Assembly (NCBI RefSeq): GCF_008704555.1
Contig: NZ_CP023702.1
Location: forward strand, 5,866,001 to 5,930,000
Direction of reading: 5' to 3'
From: Streptomyces nitrosporeus
Lineage (GTDB): Bacteria > Actinomycetota > Actinomycetes > Streptomycetales > Streptomycetaceae
Length of the DNA: 64,000 nucleotides
The notes under the pieces were generated by a model that ran no database searches, had not been told where the DNA came from, and saw only the letters and a program-made list of their open reading frames with translations. Numbering within the stretch: the stretch's first letter is position 1; each line of letters opens with the position of its first letter. This document shows positions 9,123-18,316 of the stretch, piece by piece. The position numbers and the translations under genes are program-made.

Positions 9123-10046
9123 TCAGGCGGACCCGGTCAGCGCGGCCGTCCGCACCAGCACCACCACGGCCAGCAGCACCACCAGGACCGCGCCGCCCGC
9201 CAGCTGCGCCGCCGAGGTGCGCAGCTTCGCCGGCGCGTAGGCCAGCCCGTACGTCACCAGCCCGCCGGCCAGCAGCCCGCCCAGGTGGCCCTCCCACGAG
9301 GTGAACGCCGCGGAGATCACCATCCACAGCAGGAAGCCCGCCAGGAAGCGGTTGACCGGCCCCATGTCCCGGCCCAGCCGCCGGTTGATCACGTAGAACG
9401 ACGCCGCGAGGCCGAAGATCGCCCCCGACGCCCCGACCGCCGTGTCCAGCGGCGAGACCAGGTACACCAGCACCGAGCCGCCCACCGCGGCGAACAGGTA
9501 CAGCGCCAGGTACCGGGCCCGGCCCAGCTGCCCTTCCACGACCCGGCCCAGGTTCCACAGCGCGAACATGTTGAACACCAGGTGCATCACCCCGAACGAG
9601 GCGCCGGGCGGCAGGTGCAGGAACGCGCCGGTCAGCAGCCGGTACCACTCGCCGTCGGCCACACCCGTCAGCTCGAACCCCGGGAAGACCCCGCTCTCGT
9701 AGGCGTAGTAGTCCCCGTTCACCCGGTCGACCAGCGCCGCCCCGAGCACCCCGAACCGGTCCACCACGTCCGGCCGGACGATCTCGACGACGTACGCCAG
9801 GACGTTCAGCAGCATCAGCGTGTACGTCACGACCGGAGCGGCCGCCCGCGGCACGGCGCCGCCGAACAGCGAACGCGCCTGACGGACCGAACGCTGCCCC
9901 TCCTTCACGCACTCCACGCAGTGATGGCCGACCGCGGCCTCCCGCATGCAGTCCGGGCAGATGTACCGGTCGCAGCGCGTGCAGCGCACATACGTCTCGT
10001 ACGACGGGTGGCGGTAACACCGGGTGGCGGCGGCCTCGGCCTCCAT
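9123..10046 (-). CDS. Rhomboid family intramembrane serine protease with N-terminal zinc-finger-like domain
   Basis: A 307-residue membrane protease. Residues 10-46 hold a Cys/His cluster (CYRHP, CTRC, CPDC, HHCVEC) resembling a B-box-type zinc finger, as often seen in actinobacterial rhomboids. The catalytic pair is visible as Ser207 in GASG and His254 in GHLGG, with Asn159 in the HLVFNMFALWNLG segment stabilising the oxyanion. Around six or seven hydrophobic segments run from residue 70 to the end. The start at 10046 has GAAGGAG upstream. Rhomboids cleave transmembrane substrates within the bilayer; no substrate can be proposed from the neighbourhood. Confidence 0.92.
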   Translation of the reverse strand: MEAEAAATRCYRHPSYETYVRCTRCDRYICPDCMREAAVGHHCVECVKEGQRSVRQARSLFGGAVPRAAAPVVTYTLMLLNVLAYVVEIVRPDVVDRFGVLGAALVDRVNGDYYAYESGVFPGFELTGVADGEWYRLLTGAFLHLPPGASFGVMHLVFNMFALWNLGRVVEGQLGRARYLALYLFAAVGGSVLVYLVSPLDTAVGASGAIFGLAASFYVINRRLGRDMGPVNRFLAGFLLWMVISAAFTSWEGHLGGLLAGGLVTYGLAYAPAKLRTSAAQLAGGAVLVVLLAVVVLVRTAALTGSA

Positions 10047-10201
10047 GGCCGGCTCCTTCAATCGTGGACGGACAGGAGGGCCGCGGGGCGCGGCGGCGCT
10101 CAACATAGCGAACGCCGGTGAACGGCCCGCAGCCGGGTCGCCGGGCCCCGGCGCCGCGCCGCCGCCCCCGAGTCCCGTCGGCCACCGGCCGGTCCGGGAC
10201 C

Positions 10202-10281
10202 GCCCCGGGCCCCTGACGGCCGTCGGCGAAGGCCCGGCCCGCCCCGGGCCCCTGACGGGCCGTCGGCGAAGGCCCCGGCCC
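10202..10281. repeat. ~40-bp direct repeat, two copies
   Basis: Two nearly identical ~40-bp units (about 10202-10240 and 10241-10281), each containing GGGCCCCTGACGG and GTCGGCGAAGGC, lie in the 325-base gap between the divergent rhomboid and oxidoreductase genes. Nothing else was recognised in this gap apart from weak purine-rich sequence before 10372. Confidence 0.8.
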
Positions 10282-10371
10282 GCCCCCGCCCGGACGCTCC
10301 GCCGGGACGGCACGGAAGGAACACGGGAAATCCCGACAGAAGGTGTCGGGATCACCCTGTTCCATGGGCTC

Positions 10372-10869
10372 ATGACACGTTCCTGGGAAGACTTCCGAAC
10401 CGACCAGCCGGCCTTCGCCGACACGGTGCGCGAGAGGTTCGAGCGGTACCGGCACCACGTGCTGGCCACCCTGCGCGAGGACGGCTCGCCCCGGGTCACC
10501 GGGCTGGAGGCGACCTTCGGCCGGGGCGAACTGTGGCTCGGCATGATGCCGGGCTCCCGCAAGGCACTCGACCTGCGGCGGGACCCGCGCTTCGCCCTCC
10601 AGGCCAACCCCGGCCCCGACGACTCGATGTCCGGCGGAGACGTGAGGATCTCCGGGCGGGCCGTCGAGGTGACGGACCCGGACGTCCTGGCACGCTTCGT
10701 CCAGGACGTGTCACCCCCCGAGCCGTTCCTCCTCTTCCGCGCCGAACCGCAGGAGGTCCTCCGCACCAGGACCGACGGCGACGATCTCGTCCTCCAGGTG
10801 TGGCGCCCCGGCCACCGGCTGCGCACCCTGCGCAGGGGCGGGGACGAGCGCCCGCCCCGGGAGATGTGA
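10372..10869 (+). CDS. Pyridoxamine 5'-phosphate oxidase family (flavin split-barrel) protein
   Basis: A 165-residue protein with the flavin reductase-like split-barrel pattern. Near the N-terminus FERYRHHVLATLREDGSPRVTG is the typical strand pair of the PNPOx-like superfamily. It is followed by LWLGMMPGSRKALDLRRDPRFALQ and a strand reading GDVRISGRAVEV. Such proteins bind FMN, F420 or heme and reduce or oxidise small molecules. Residues that would separate F420- from FMN-dependent members cannot be judged here. An ATG at 10363 is an alternative start giving three extra residues; neither has a strong ribosome site. Confidence 0.8.
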   Translation: MTRSWEDFRTDQPAFADTVRERFERYRHHVLATLREDGSPRVTGLEATFGRGELWLGMMPGSRKALDLRRDPRFALQANPGPDDSMSGGDVRISGRAVEVTDPDVLARFVQDVSPPEPFLLFRAEPQEVLRTRTDGDDLVLQVWRPGHRLRTLRRGGDERPPREM

Positions 10870-11036
10870 CGTATCCGGCCCGACGGCGGACCGGGCCGGT
10901 CCGCACACCGGTCCCGGCCCCGCGGCGGGGCCGCACGACACGCCCGGAGACACGCCGGCCCACTCCGATCCGCCGCTCGGGCGCCGGACGTGCTACGGTT
11001 ACCGAGTTGCAGTTTTGGTACCCATGAACTTTATGT

Positions 11037-11064
11037 GCGCCTGACGGGAACTCTCCTCAGGCGC
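11037..11064 (+). promoter_or_regulatory. Hairpin in the cold-shock gene leader
   Basis: A perfect 8-bp stem (GCGCCTGA at 11037-11044, TCAGGCGC at 11057-11064) with a 12-base loop lies about 100 bases before the cold-shock gene start, in an unusually AT-rich leader. A TACGGT element near 10993 could be the -10, giving a leader of roughly 160 bases. Long structured leaders are known for cspA-type genes and act as temperature sensors; that role here is inferred. Confidence 0.45.
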
Positions 11065-11162
11065 ATTATTGTTTTCCGGCTTTCTCCGGGTGGGGCTAAT
11101 GCGGCGACTTGGAATCCGTAAAGTGCGGATTTCCGGCACTGCACCTCTTTTAGGAGAATGAC

Positions 11163-11366
11163 ATGGCTACTGGAACCGTGAAGTGGTTCAACTCGGAAAA
11201 GGGCTTCGGCTTCATCGAGCAGGACGGCGGCGGCGCCGACGTCTTCGCCCACTACTCCAACATCGCCACCTCGGGCTTCCGTGAGCTCCAGGAGGGCCAG
11301 AAGGTCTCCTTCGACGTCACGCAGGGCCAGAAGGGCCCGCAGGCGGAGAACATCGTCCCGGCCTGA
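11163..11366 (+). CDS. Cold-shock protein (CspA family)
   Basis: A 67-residue single cold-shock domain, the usual length. Both nucleic-acid-binding motifs are intact: RNP1 as KGFGFIEQ and RNP2 as VFAHYS. The start MATGTVKWFNSEKGFGFI is the family hallmark. It binds single-stranded RNA or DNA and acts as an RNA chaperone. The ATG is preceded by AGGAG at about 8 bases. The gene is monocistronic: a long structured leader sits upstream and a strong terminator hairpin follows within 25 bases. Confidence 0.97.
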   Translation: MATGTVKWFNSEKGFGFIEQDGGGADVFAHYSNIATSGFRELQEGQKVSFDVTQGQKGPQAENIVPA

Positions 11367-11388
11367 TCGCCGGACGCGTACCTCGCAG

Positions 11389-11424
11389 CCGGGGCCCGCA
11401 CCGTGTAGGTGCGGGCCCCGGTTT
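11389..11424 (+). terminator. Rho-independent terminator after the cold-shock gene
   Basis: A perfect 14-bp stem (11389-11402 with 11408-11421) and a 5-base loop, followed by TTTGTG. It lies just downstream of the cold-shock stop codon and isolates it from the helicase gene. Confidence 0.9.
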
Positions 11425-11592
11425 GTGCTGTCTCCGACTCACCCCCACCCGGTCCCCCGTACCGGGAGTTCCCGCATTCCGGGACAACTGCTCCGTGCTC
11501 GCATCCTGGGGCGCACATCCAGCAGTCCACAGCAGTCGGCGGTCCGCAGCAGTCGGCAGTCACCCAGGAATCCCCCAGGAGGGAATTTCCGT

Positions 11593-13275
11593 ATGACCCG
11601 TTTCGAACGCCAGAACCGAACCGACGGCAGCCGCCCCGCGAAGGGCCGCGGCACCGGCCGGGCACAGACCGGCACCCGGGGAGGCAGCCGCGGCGGCCCG
11701 TCCCGCCGCAAGTCCGTGCCCGCCCAGGGCGGCGACTTCGCCCTGCCGGAGACCGTGACCCCCGCCCTGCCCGCCGTCGAGGCATTCGCCGACCTGGACA
11801 TGCCCGCCGCGCTGCTGAAGACCCTCGCGGCCCAGGGCATGACCGAGCCGTTCCCCATCCAGGGCGCCACCCTGCCGAACTCGCTGGCCGGCCGTGACAT
11901 CCTCGGCCGCGGACGCACCGGCTCCGGCAAGACCCTCGCCTTCGGCCTGGCCCTGCTCGCCCGCACCGCCGGCCGCCGCGCCCAGCCGCACGCCCCGCTG
12001 GCCCTCGTCCTCGTCCCCACCCGGGAACTCGCCCAGCAGGTCACCGACGCGCTGACGCCGTACGCCACCTCCGTCAACCTGCGTGTCGCCACCGTCGTCG
12101 GCGGCATGTCGATCGGCCGGCAGGCCGGGACGCTGCGCCGCGGCGCGGAGGTCCTCGTCGCCACGCCCGGCCGGCTGAAGGACCTCATCGAGCGCGGCGA
12201 CTGCCGGCTGGACGAGGTCTCCGTCACGGTCCTGGACGAGGCCGACCAGATGACCGACATGGGCTTCATGCCGCAGGTCGTCGGACTGCTCCAGCAGGTC
12301 GAGGCCGACGGGCAGCGGATGCTGTTCTCCGCGACCCTCGACAAGAACATCGACCGGCTGGTCCGGATGTTCCTCACCGACCCGGTGGTGCACTCGGTCG
12401 ACCCGTCGGCCGGCGCGGTCGTCACCATGGAGCACCACGTGCTGCACGTGGCGGACGAGACGGACAAGAAGGCCGTCGCCGCCCGGATCGCCGCCCGCGA
12501 CGGACGCGTGATCATGTTCGTCGACACCAAGCGCGCCGCCGACCGCTTCGCCAAGCGGCTGCTGGCCAGCGGTGTCCGCGCCGCCGCCCTGCACGGCGGC
12601 CGGTCCCAGCCGCAGCGCAACCGCACCCTGGACCAGTTCAAGAACGGCCAGGTCACCGCACTGGTCGCCACCAACGTCGCGGCCCGCGGCATCCACATCG
12701 ACGACCTCGACCTGGTCGTCAACGTGGACCCGCCGACCGACCACAAGGACTACCTGCACCGCGGCGGGCGTACCGCGCGCGCCGGTGAGTCCGGAAGCGT
12801 CGTCACCCTGGTGCTGCCCGCGGAGAAGCGGGACATGACCCGGCTGATGGCCGACGCGGGCATCACACCGCGCACCACCCGGATCACCTCCTCCGACGAG
12901 GAGCTCGCCCGGATCACCGGTGCCCGCGAGCCGTCGGGCGTCGCCGTCGTCATCGAGGTGCCGCAGCCCACCCCGCCGGCCGCCCGCACCCGCACCGGCG
13001 CCACCGGCACCGGCGCCGCCCGCTCGGGCAGCCGAGGACGCGGCCGCCGCCGCTCCACGGGAGGCGGCACGGGCACGAGCGCCGCCGCCGGCACCCCGCA
13101 GGGCGGCGGCACCGGCCGCGGCACCACCCGCACCGGCGCCCAGGGCACGGCACGCACCGGCACGGGCACCGCCGGCACCCGGGGCGGCGCGCGTGGCGGC
13201 GCGGGCGGATCGGCCCGCCGGGCCGCGTCCGGCGGCACCGGGGGAGCCCCGGGCCGGAACCGCCGGGCCGCCTGA
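11593..13275 (+). CDS. DEAD-box RNA helicase
   Basis: A 560-residue ATP-dependent RNA helicase. Conserved motifs run in order: a Q-motif region (PFPIQGATLPNSLAGRD), Walker A RTGSGKT, PTRELAQQ (Ia), TPGRL (Ib), VLDEADQM (DEAD), SATL (III), then the second domain with VATNVAARGIHI and HRGGRTARAGESG (VI). About 45 N-terminal residues are basic, and the last ~120 are a disordered Gly/Arg/Thr tail that probably binds RNA. AGGAGGG lies upstream of the ATG. Its position after a cold-shock protein gene fits a role in unwinding mRNA at low temperature, an inference. The 5' flank (11521-11561) contains several AGCAGTC repeats. Confidence 0.95.
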   Translation: MTRFERQNRTDGSRPAKGRGTGRAQTGTRGGSRGGPSRRKSVPAQGGDFALPETVTPALPAVEAFADLDMPAALLKTLAAQGMTEPFPIQGATLPNSLAGRDILGRGRTGSGKTLAFGLALLARTAGRRAQPHAPLALVLVPTRELAQQVTDALTPYATSVNLRVATVVGGMSIGRQAGTLRRGAEVLVATPGRLKDLIERGDCRLDEVSVTVLDEADQMTDMGFMPQVVGLLQQVEADGQRMLFSATLDKNIDRLVRMFLTDPVVHSVDPSAGAVVTMEHHVLHVADETDKKAVAARIAARDGRVIMFVDTKRAADRFAKRLLASGVRAAALHGGRSQPQRNRTLDQFKNGQVTALVATNVAARGIHIDDLDLVVNVDPPTDHKDYLHRGGRTARAGESGSVVTLVLPAEKRDMTRLMADAGITPRTTRITSSDEELARITGAREPSGVAVVIEVPQPTPPAARTRTGATGTGAARSGSRGRGRRRSTGGGTGTSAAAGTPQGGGTGRGTTRTGAQGTARTGTGTAGTRGGARGGAGGSARRAASGGTGGAPGRNRRAA

Positions 13276-13365
13276 CCGTACCCCGCCGCTCGTACACAGC
13301 CGCCCGGAACGGGAGGCGCCGGAACACCGGACGCCCCCGCGCCGGGCGGCCGCGTGTCCACAAGA

Positions 13366-13422
13366 CCTCCCGGGCCACGGCGTTCCTCCCGGGCCACGGC
13401 GTCCCTCCCGGGCCACGGCGGA
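13366..13422. repeat. 19-bp tandem repeat, three copies
   Basis: Three units starting at 13366, 13385 and 13404 share CCTCCCGGGCCACGGCG, in the 212-base gap between the convergent helicase and ankyrin genes. No gene was seen in this gap. Confidence 0.88.
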
Positions 13423-13487
13423 GTACCCGCCGCCCGGCCCCGGGAAGGCGCCCGGCCCACGGGCCCGAGGCCGTGGAGGGCCGGGCC

Positions 13488-14546
13488 CTACGGCCCGTAC
13501 GCGGCCAGTGCCCGCTCCGCCGTCTCGGCCGCGGCCGGATGGACGGCGTCGCGGGCCAGGACCTGGAGCAACGGCACCGCACGGGCCGCGAACGGCTTCG
13601 CACCCCCACGGAAACCGAGCCGCGCCAGCACCTGCGCGCCCAGCATCTGCCGTGACGGATCCGCGCTCGCCGCCCACGCCGACGCCGCCTGGAACGTCTC
13701 CTCGTCACCGCGCAGCCGCAGCACCCGCACCACCTCCCGCCAGTCGTCCAGATCCTGGTCCCCGCCCCGCAGGGCACGCCCGGCCAGCTCCTCGAACGAG
13801 GCCCGCGCCCCCAGCTCCTCCTCCAGCAGCGTCGCGATCGCCCCGTGCCCCGTCTCCTGGTCCTGACCCGCGAACGGCACACCGTCCCGCAGCAGTTCGA
13901 CCGTGACGAGCACCCCGCCCGGCACCGGGGAACGGCGTACGGTACTCCGGTGACCGGGCCCGTGTGCGGCGATCAGGGCGCGGCGCAGCTCGTCCGCCAC
14001 GTCCACCGCCAGCAACCGCCGGGCCTCCTCCAGCGCGGGACGCAGATCCGAGGCGCCGTACCGCAACAGGGCCCGCACCGTCGCCGGGGAACCGCGCCGC
14101 GCGGCGACCACCAGCGGGGACTCACCCTGCGGGCCGGGCAGATCCGGATCCGCACCGTGGGCCAGGAGCAGCTCGGCGATCCGCGCCCGCCCCAGCCCGG
14201 CCGCCCAGCGCAACGCGGTGAAATCGAAGTCCTCCCGCAGATCCGGGCCGGCCCCGGCCGCCAGCAACGCCTCCACCACCTCGGTGTGACCACCGCACAC
14301 CGCCCCGCACAGCGGCAGGTCGCCCCGGCCCGGACCGCCGCCCCCGTCGGGGTCGGCCCCCGCGGCGAGCAGCAGCCGCACCGTCCCCGGCAGATCCTCG
14401 ACGGCCGCCCGGTACAGCACGGCCGTGCCGTCCTCGTCACGGGCGTCCGGGGACGCACCGGCCCGTAGCGCCCGCACGACGGCGTTCTCACCTTCGTACA
14501 GCGCCTCGAACAGGCCGCGGTCGGCTCCGACAAGGTCGTTCGTCAT
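13488..14546 (-). CDS. Ankyrin-repeat protein
   Basis: A 352-residue predicted cytoplasmic protein. The N-terminal half holds four or five ankyrin repeats, recognisable from LLLAAGADPD, ALLAAGAGPDL and LLLAHGADPDL, ending near residue 190. The C-terminal half is alpha-helical, includes the phrase VTVELLRDGVPFAGQ, and looks like a HEAT-type or uncharacterised extension. Ankyrin repeats mediate protein binding; no enzymatic motif is present. It lies 50 bases from, and on the same strand as, the metallopeptidase-like gene but is separated from it by its own start region. The partner is unknown. Confidence 0.87.
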   Translation of the reverse strand: MTNDLVGADRGLFEALYEGENAVVRALRAGASPDARDEDGTAVLYRAAVEDLPGTVRLLLAAGADPDGGGGPGRGDLPLCGAVCGGHTEVVEALLAAGAGPDLREDFDFTALRWAAGLGRARIAELLLAHGADPDLPGPQGESPLVVAARRGSPATVRALLRYGASDLRPALEEARRLLAVDVADELRRALIAAHGPGHRSTVRRSPVPGGVLVTVELLRDGVPFAGQDQETGHGAIATLLEEELGARASFEELAGRALRGGDQDLDDWREVVRVLRLRGDEETFQAASAWAASADPSRQMLGAQVLARLGFRGGAKPFAARAVPLLQVLARDAVHPAAAETAERALAAYGP

Positions 14547-14596
14547 ACAACGACCCTACGGCGGCACCGGTCCTCCCCGGATTCCCGGCCCACCCC

Positions 14597-15508
14597 TCAG
14601 GTGTCGCACTCCAGCACCGTCCGGCACAGCCCGCACCGCGCCCGCACCCACCCCCGGACCGGGACCCTCACCCGCTGATGACAGACCGGACAGGAGAAAG
14701 CGACCCGCAGCCCGTCCGGCCCGCCCGTGAACACGTACTCCGCCCCCGCCTCCCCGGGGCCGCCCAAGCGGCCCCGGGCCTCACGCCGCTCCCGGGCGTA
14801 ACGCCACCGGTCCGCCCGCCCCGCCCCCCGCAGCGGAGGCCGGCGCAGATCACGCAGCGCCTCGGCCCGGCCCACGGTGTACGCGGTGTACGCCTGCGGG
14901 CTGGTGAACCACACCGACGGATCCTCACCGAAGACCAGCGCCCGCTTGGCCAGGACGTACCCGAACTCCTCCGGCGTGAGGTAACCCAGCTTCTGGCTGG
15001 ACACCGCGTCCTGCCGGAACGCGTCCAGCAGCAGCCACCCCGCGCCGAGATAGGCCGTCACCGTGTCGGTGAGGATCTCGTTGTCCCGCTCACCGGGGAA
15101 CTCCAGCCCCAGCCGGTGCAGCAGCACATGGGTGACCTCATGGGCCAGCGCCGCGCCGACATCCCGCCGGTGGGTACGGAAACGGTCGTTCAGCTCGACG
15201 AAGTACTCCGGCCCCGCGGTGAGTTCGACCGCGGCGGCGTGCTCCATCCGCCGGAACCCCACCACGACCCTGGCCCGCGGCAGACGGAGGTGCCGGACCA
15301 GCGCGCCCGCCACCCGCTGCGCGCCGGGATACAGGTCGTCCGCGTCGCCGAACGCCACGTCCTCCGGGGCGATACCGGTGGCGTAACGGGCCACCCCCTC
15401 AGGAGACAGCCGGCGGTACAGCGCGGTGATCGCGGAGCGGACCGTCTCCAGATGCGGGAAACCACGGACCACCGGCCCGCCGCCGGCACCGGCCCCGCCC
15501 TCACCCAT
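14597..15508 (-). CDS. Zinc-metallopeptidase-like protein with C-terminal zinc ribbon
   Basis: A 303-residue protein with a clear HExxH zinc-peptidase motif in ALAHEVTHVLLHRLGL (about residue 130), followed by an acidic ENEILTDTVTAYLGAGWLLL-type helix that could supply the third ligand (seen here as RDNEILTDT). The extreme C-terminus carries CPVC and CGLC pairs, a likely zinc ribbon. No signal peptide is seen, so it probably acts in the cytoplasm. The ATG at 15508 has GGGAGGG upstream. The exact family and substrate are not recognised; the metallopeptidase call rests on the motif and spacing. Confidence 0.72.
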   Translation of the reverse strand: MGEGGAGAGGGPVVRGFPHLETVRSAITALYRRLSPEGVARYATGIAPEDVAFGDADDLYPGAQRVAGALVRHLRLPRARVVVGFRRMEHAAAVELTAGPEYFVELNDRFRTHRRDVGAALAHEVTHVLLHRLGLEFPGERDNEILTDTVTAYLGAGWLLLDAFRQDAVSSQKLGYLTPEEFGYVLAKRALVFGEDPSVWFTSPQAYTAYTVGRAEALRDLRRPPLRGAGRADRWRYARERREARGRLGGPGEAGAEYVFTGGPDGLRVAFSCPVCHQRVRVPVRGWVRARCGLCRTVLECDT

Positions 15509-15638
15509 GTCCCCGCCCTCCCTCACCGCCACCGGCCGCCCCACGACAGGACACCCGCCGGGCGGACACACCCTCACGCGAAGGAGGACGCACCGGGGGA
15601 CCGGAGGGTTGGCCGCCCCCGGAGACCGGACCGGACCG

Positions 15639-17422
15639 TCAGCCCTCCCGGACCGGCACCCCCGGCCCCAGCTCCAGCACCGGGCCGCCCGCCCCCTCCA
15701 GCTCCAGCACCCACACCTCGTTGGTGCCCTCACGCAGCACCGGACCCGGGACGTACAGGGTGTGCTGCGGACCCGCCGACCAGTAACGGCCCAGACAGAA
15801 ACCGTTCACCCAGGCGAACCCCCGCGTCCAGCCGGGCAGCCGGAGCCCGGCATGGCCGGCGCCCGCGGTCCCGGACAGCTCCGCATACCCCCGGAACAGA
15901 CCCGTGGGACCCGCCTCCCGCACATCACCGAACGGCACCCCCTCCACCGCACCGGGCTCCCCGAACGCGTCCAGCCGCAGCGCCCGCGCCCGCACCCCGT
16001 GCAGGAACTGCCGCTCGTGCAGCACCCCGCCCGTGATGCCCTTGGACTCACCCAGCCGCGGCCCGTAGTTGACCCGCCCCAGCGACTCCACCCACAACTC
16101 GACCCGGGCGGGACCCGCCACCGGCTCCGGCAGGGTGTGGTCCTCCTCGGTGAGCACCCCGGCCCGCACCCCGTCGACGTACACCACCGCCCGGTCCCGC
16201 AACCCCGCGACCCCCAGCGGGTACGGCCGCCGGGGCCCCGGCACCCGCACCTCGTACCGCACCAGCCCCCGGTCCACCCCCAGGTCCTCGAACGTCGGCG
16301 GGACACCGTGCGGGCCGGACTCCGGATCGCCCAGGGCGGCCAGCACCCCGGACAACGGCGCCCCCTCCGACAGGCTGACCCGCACCGGCCCCGCGAGCCC
16401 GGCCGGCGCGGGCGGCGGATCGGGCAGCGGCCTCTCCGCGTACTCCGCCAGCACCTCGCGCAGCGCCCAGAACTTGGGGGTGGCCCGCCCGTACTCGTCG
16501 ACAGGCGCGTCGTAGTCGTACGAGGTCACCGTCGGCAGCAGCGCCCCGTCCTGCAACGGCCCCGAACGGTTCGCGCCCGCCCACCCCGCGAAACTCGTCC
16601 CCCGTGCGCCATGTACACATTGACCGACGCCCCGCACTCCAGGATCTCCCGCAGCTCCTCCGCCGCCCCGGCCGCGTCCCGCACCACCGGCTCGACCCCC
16701 CACTGCCCGAACCAGCCGCACCAGAACTCCATACACATCAGTGGCCCGTGCGGACGGTGCCGGCGCAGCACCCCGAACCCCTCACGCGCCCCGGAACCGA
16801 AGTTCGCCGTGGCGAGGACCCCGGGCACCGAACCACCCGACAGCATGTGGTCCTCCGGCCCGTCCGAGGTGAACAGCGGCACCGTCACCCCGCACCGCCG
16901 CACCAGGGCGGCCAGCTCCTCCAGATACACCAGGTCCGAGCCGTAACTGCCGTACTCGTTCTCCACCTGCACCATGACCACCGGCCCGCCGGCCGTCACC
17001 TGGCGCTCCGCCACCTGCGGCAGCAGCTCCCCGAACCACCGCGCGACCGCCGCCGTGTACCCGGCGTCCCGGGTCCGCACCCGCCGCCCGTACCGGCCCG
17101 TCACCCACGCGGGCAGCCCGCCGTTCTCCCACTCCGCACAGATGTACGGACCCGGCCGTACGACCGCCAGCAGCCCGGCCCCCCGCACCGCGTCCAGGAA
17201 ACGCCCCAGCGCCCCCACATCACGGAGGACACCCGGCGACGGCTCATGGAGATTCCACGGCACATACGTCTCCACGCAGTTGAGACCCATCGCACGCAGC
17301 ATCGCCAGCCGGTGCGTCCACTGCGCCTCATGGACCCGGAAATAGTGCAGAGCACCCGACAACAGCCGGAACGGCCTGCCGTCCAGGGAGAAACCATCGT
17401 CCACCACCGCGAAACCGGTCAT
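15639..17422 (-). pseudogene. GH35 beta-galactosidase, interrupted by a one-base frameshift
   Basis: Two overlapping frames together encode a ~594-residue glycoside hydrolase family 35 protein. The first (from ATG 17422) has the N-terminal LSGALHYFRVH, YVPWNLHE and RPGPYICAEWENGG strands, the acid/base Glu in VENEYGSYG and the nucleophile Glu in CMEFWCGWFG. The continuation, with the YDYDAPVDEYGR barrel end and the jelly-roll domains, lies in another frame. The break falls at a C-run on the plus strand (16599-16603): five bases where six would restore NVYMAHGGTSFAGW. This is either a true lesion, a polymorphic homopolymer or a sequencing error. All catalytic residues are otherwise intact, so any decay would be very recent. 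No signal peptide is seen. Confidence 0.85.
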
Positions 17423-17504
17423 CGTGCCGGGCACTCCTGTCCACCGATCGGGAACCGGCCCCCAGACTGGCCCCCGGACGGCCCGGCCGTCCACGGGGCG
17501 TGAC

Positions 17505-17600
17505 CACCGGACCAGGGACGCACCGGACCAGGGGCCCACCGGACCAGGGGCCCACCGGACCAGGGGCCCACCGGCGCAGGGATCCACCGGTGCAGGAGGG
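17505..17600. repeat. 16-bp minisatellite, six copies
   Basis: Six consecutive 16-bp units begin at 17505, 17521, 17537, 17553, 17569 and 17585. The middle three are identical (CACCGGACCAGGGGCC) and the outer ones are diverged. It lies between the GH35 gene and chorismate mutase and would sit in the promoter region of either. Confidence 0.93.
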
Positions 17601-17679
17601 AGCGGGGCCGGAGGCCCGCCCGGCCCGGTTCCGCGCACCGGACACCCCGGCAGGACCCGCCCCGATACGTCTAAGCTCC

Positions 17680-18015
17680 ATGACCATGAACGAGATCGAC
17701 GAGCCGGTACGCGCGGAACTGAACCGCCTGCGCGAAAGCATCGACAACATCGACGCCGCGGTCGTCCACATGCTCGCCGAGCGCTTCAAGGCGACCCAGC
17801 AGGTCGGCCACCTCAAAGCCGAACACCACCTGCCGCCCGCCGACCCCGCACGCGAAGCACGCCAGATCACCCGGCTCCGCCAGCTCGCGGAGAGCGCCAG
17901 ACTCGACCCGGCGTTCGCGGAGAAACTGCTGAACTTCATCGTCGCCGAGGTCATCCGCCACCACGAGCGCATCGCCGAACAGACAGGCAACGGAACCCCC
18001 GGCACACAGGCCTGA
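17680..18015 (+). CDS. Chorismate mutase (AroQ fold)
   Basis: A 111-residue all-helical protein matching the AroQ class of chorismate mutases, which convert chorismate to prephenate for Phe and Tyr synthesis. Conserved features are LNRLRESIDNIDAAVVHMLAERF (with the active-site Arg and the ID pair), KATQQVGHLKA carrying the catalytic Lys, and a C-terminal LLNFIVAEVIRHH helix. There is no signal peptide, so it is cytoplasmic. A TAAGCT hexamer (17672-17677) sits so close to the start that the mRNA may be leaderless; on that reading the internal ATG at 17686 is equally plausible. No other aromatic-pathway gene is adjacent. Confidence 0.9.
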   Translation: MTMNEIDEPVRAELNRLRESIDNIDAAVVHMLAERFKATQQVGHLKAEHHLPPADPAREARQITRLRQLAESARLDPAFAEKLLNFIVAEVIRHHERIAEQTGNGTPGTQA

Positions 18016-18030
18016 ACCCCGCCACGGGGA

Positions 18031-18181
18031 GCGCGGGACCAGCACGGAGCACGTGGGCCTGCCCCCGGCACATGGACCCGGACCCCGGCACGGGGGGCGC
18101 GGGACCAGCACGGAGCACGTGGACCCGGCCCCCGGCACGTGGACCCGGGGCCCCCGCACAGGGGGCGCGGGACCAGCACGC
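18031..18181. repeat. Complex 66-68-bp direct repeats, three copies
   Basis: Units containing GCGCGGGACCAGCAC start at 18031, 18097 and 18165, separated by shorter repeats of CACGTGGACCCGG. They fill most of the ~290-base gap between chorismate mutase and aminopeptidase N. No gene was seen. Confidence 0.8.
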
Positions 18182-18316
18182 GGGACGTGAACCCCGGCAC
18201 GGGGGAGCGGGCCCGGCACAGCAGGCGCGAACCCCGCCACCACACCCGGCCGACCCCCGTCAGCCCTGCGTGAACCCGCCTCCCCGCACCACAGCCCGTA
18301 CGGCAGCATGACCCCC

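Noticed and set aside
17505..18181. Repeat arrays resembling a CRISPR
   Set aside because: The units are head-to-tail or composite with no unique spacers of constant length, and there are no cas genes.
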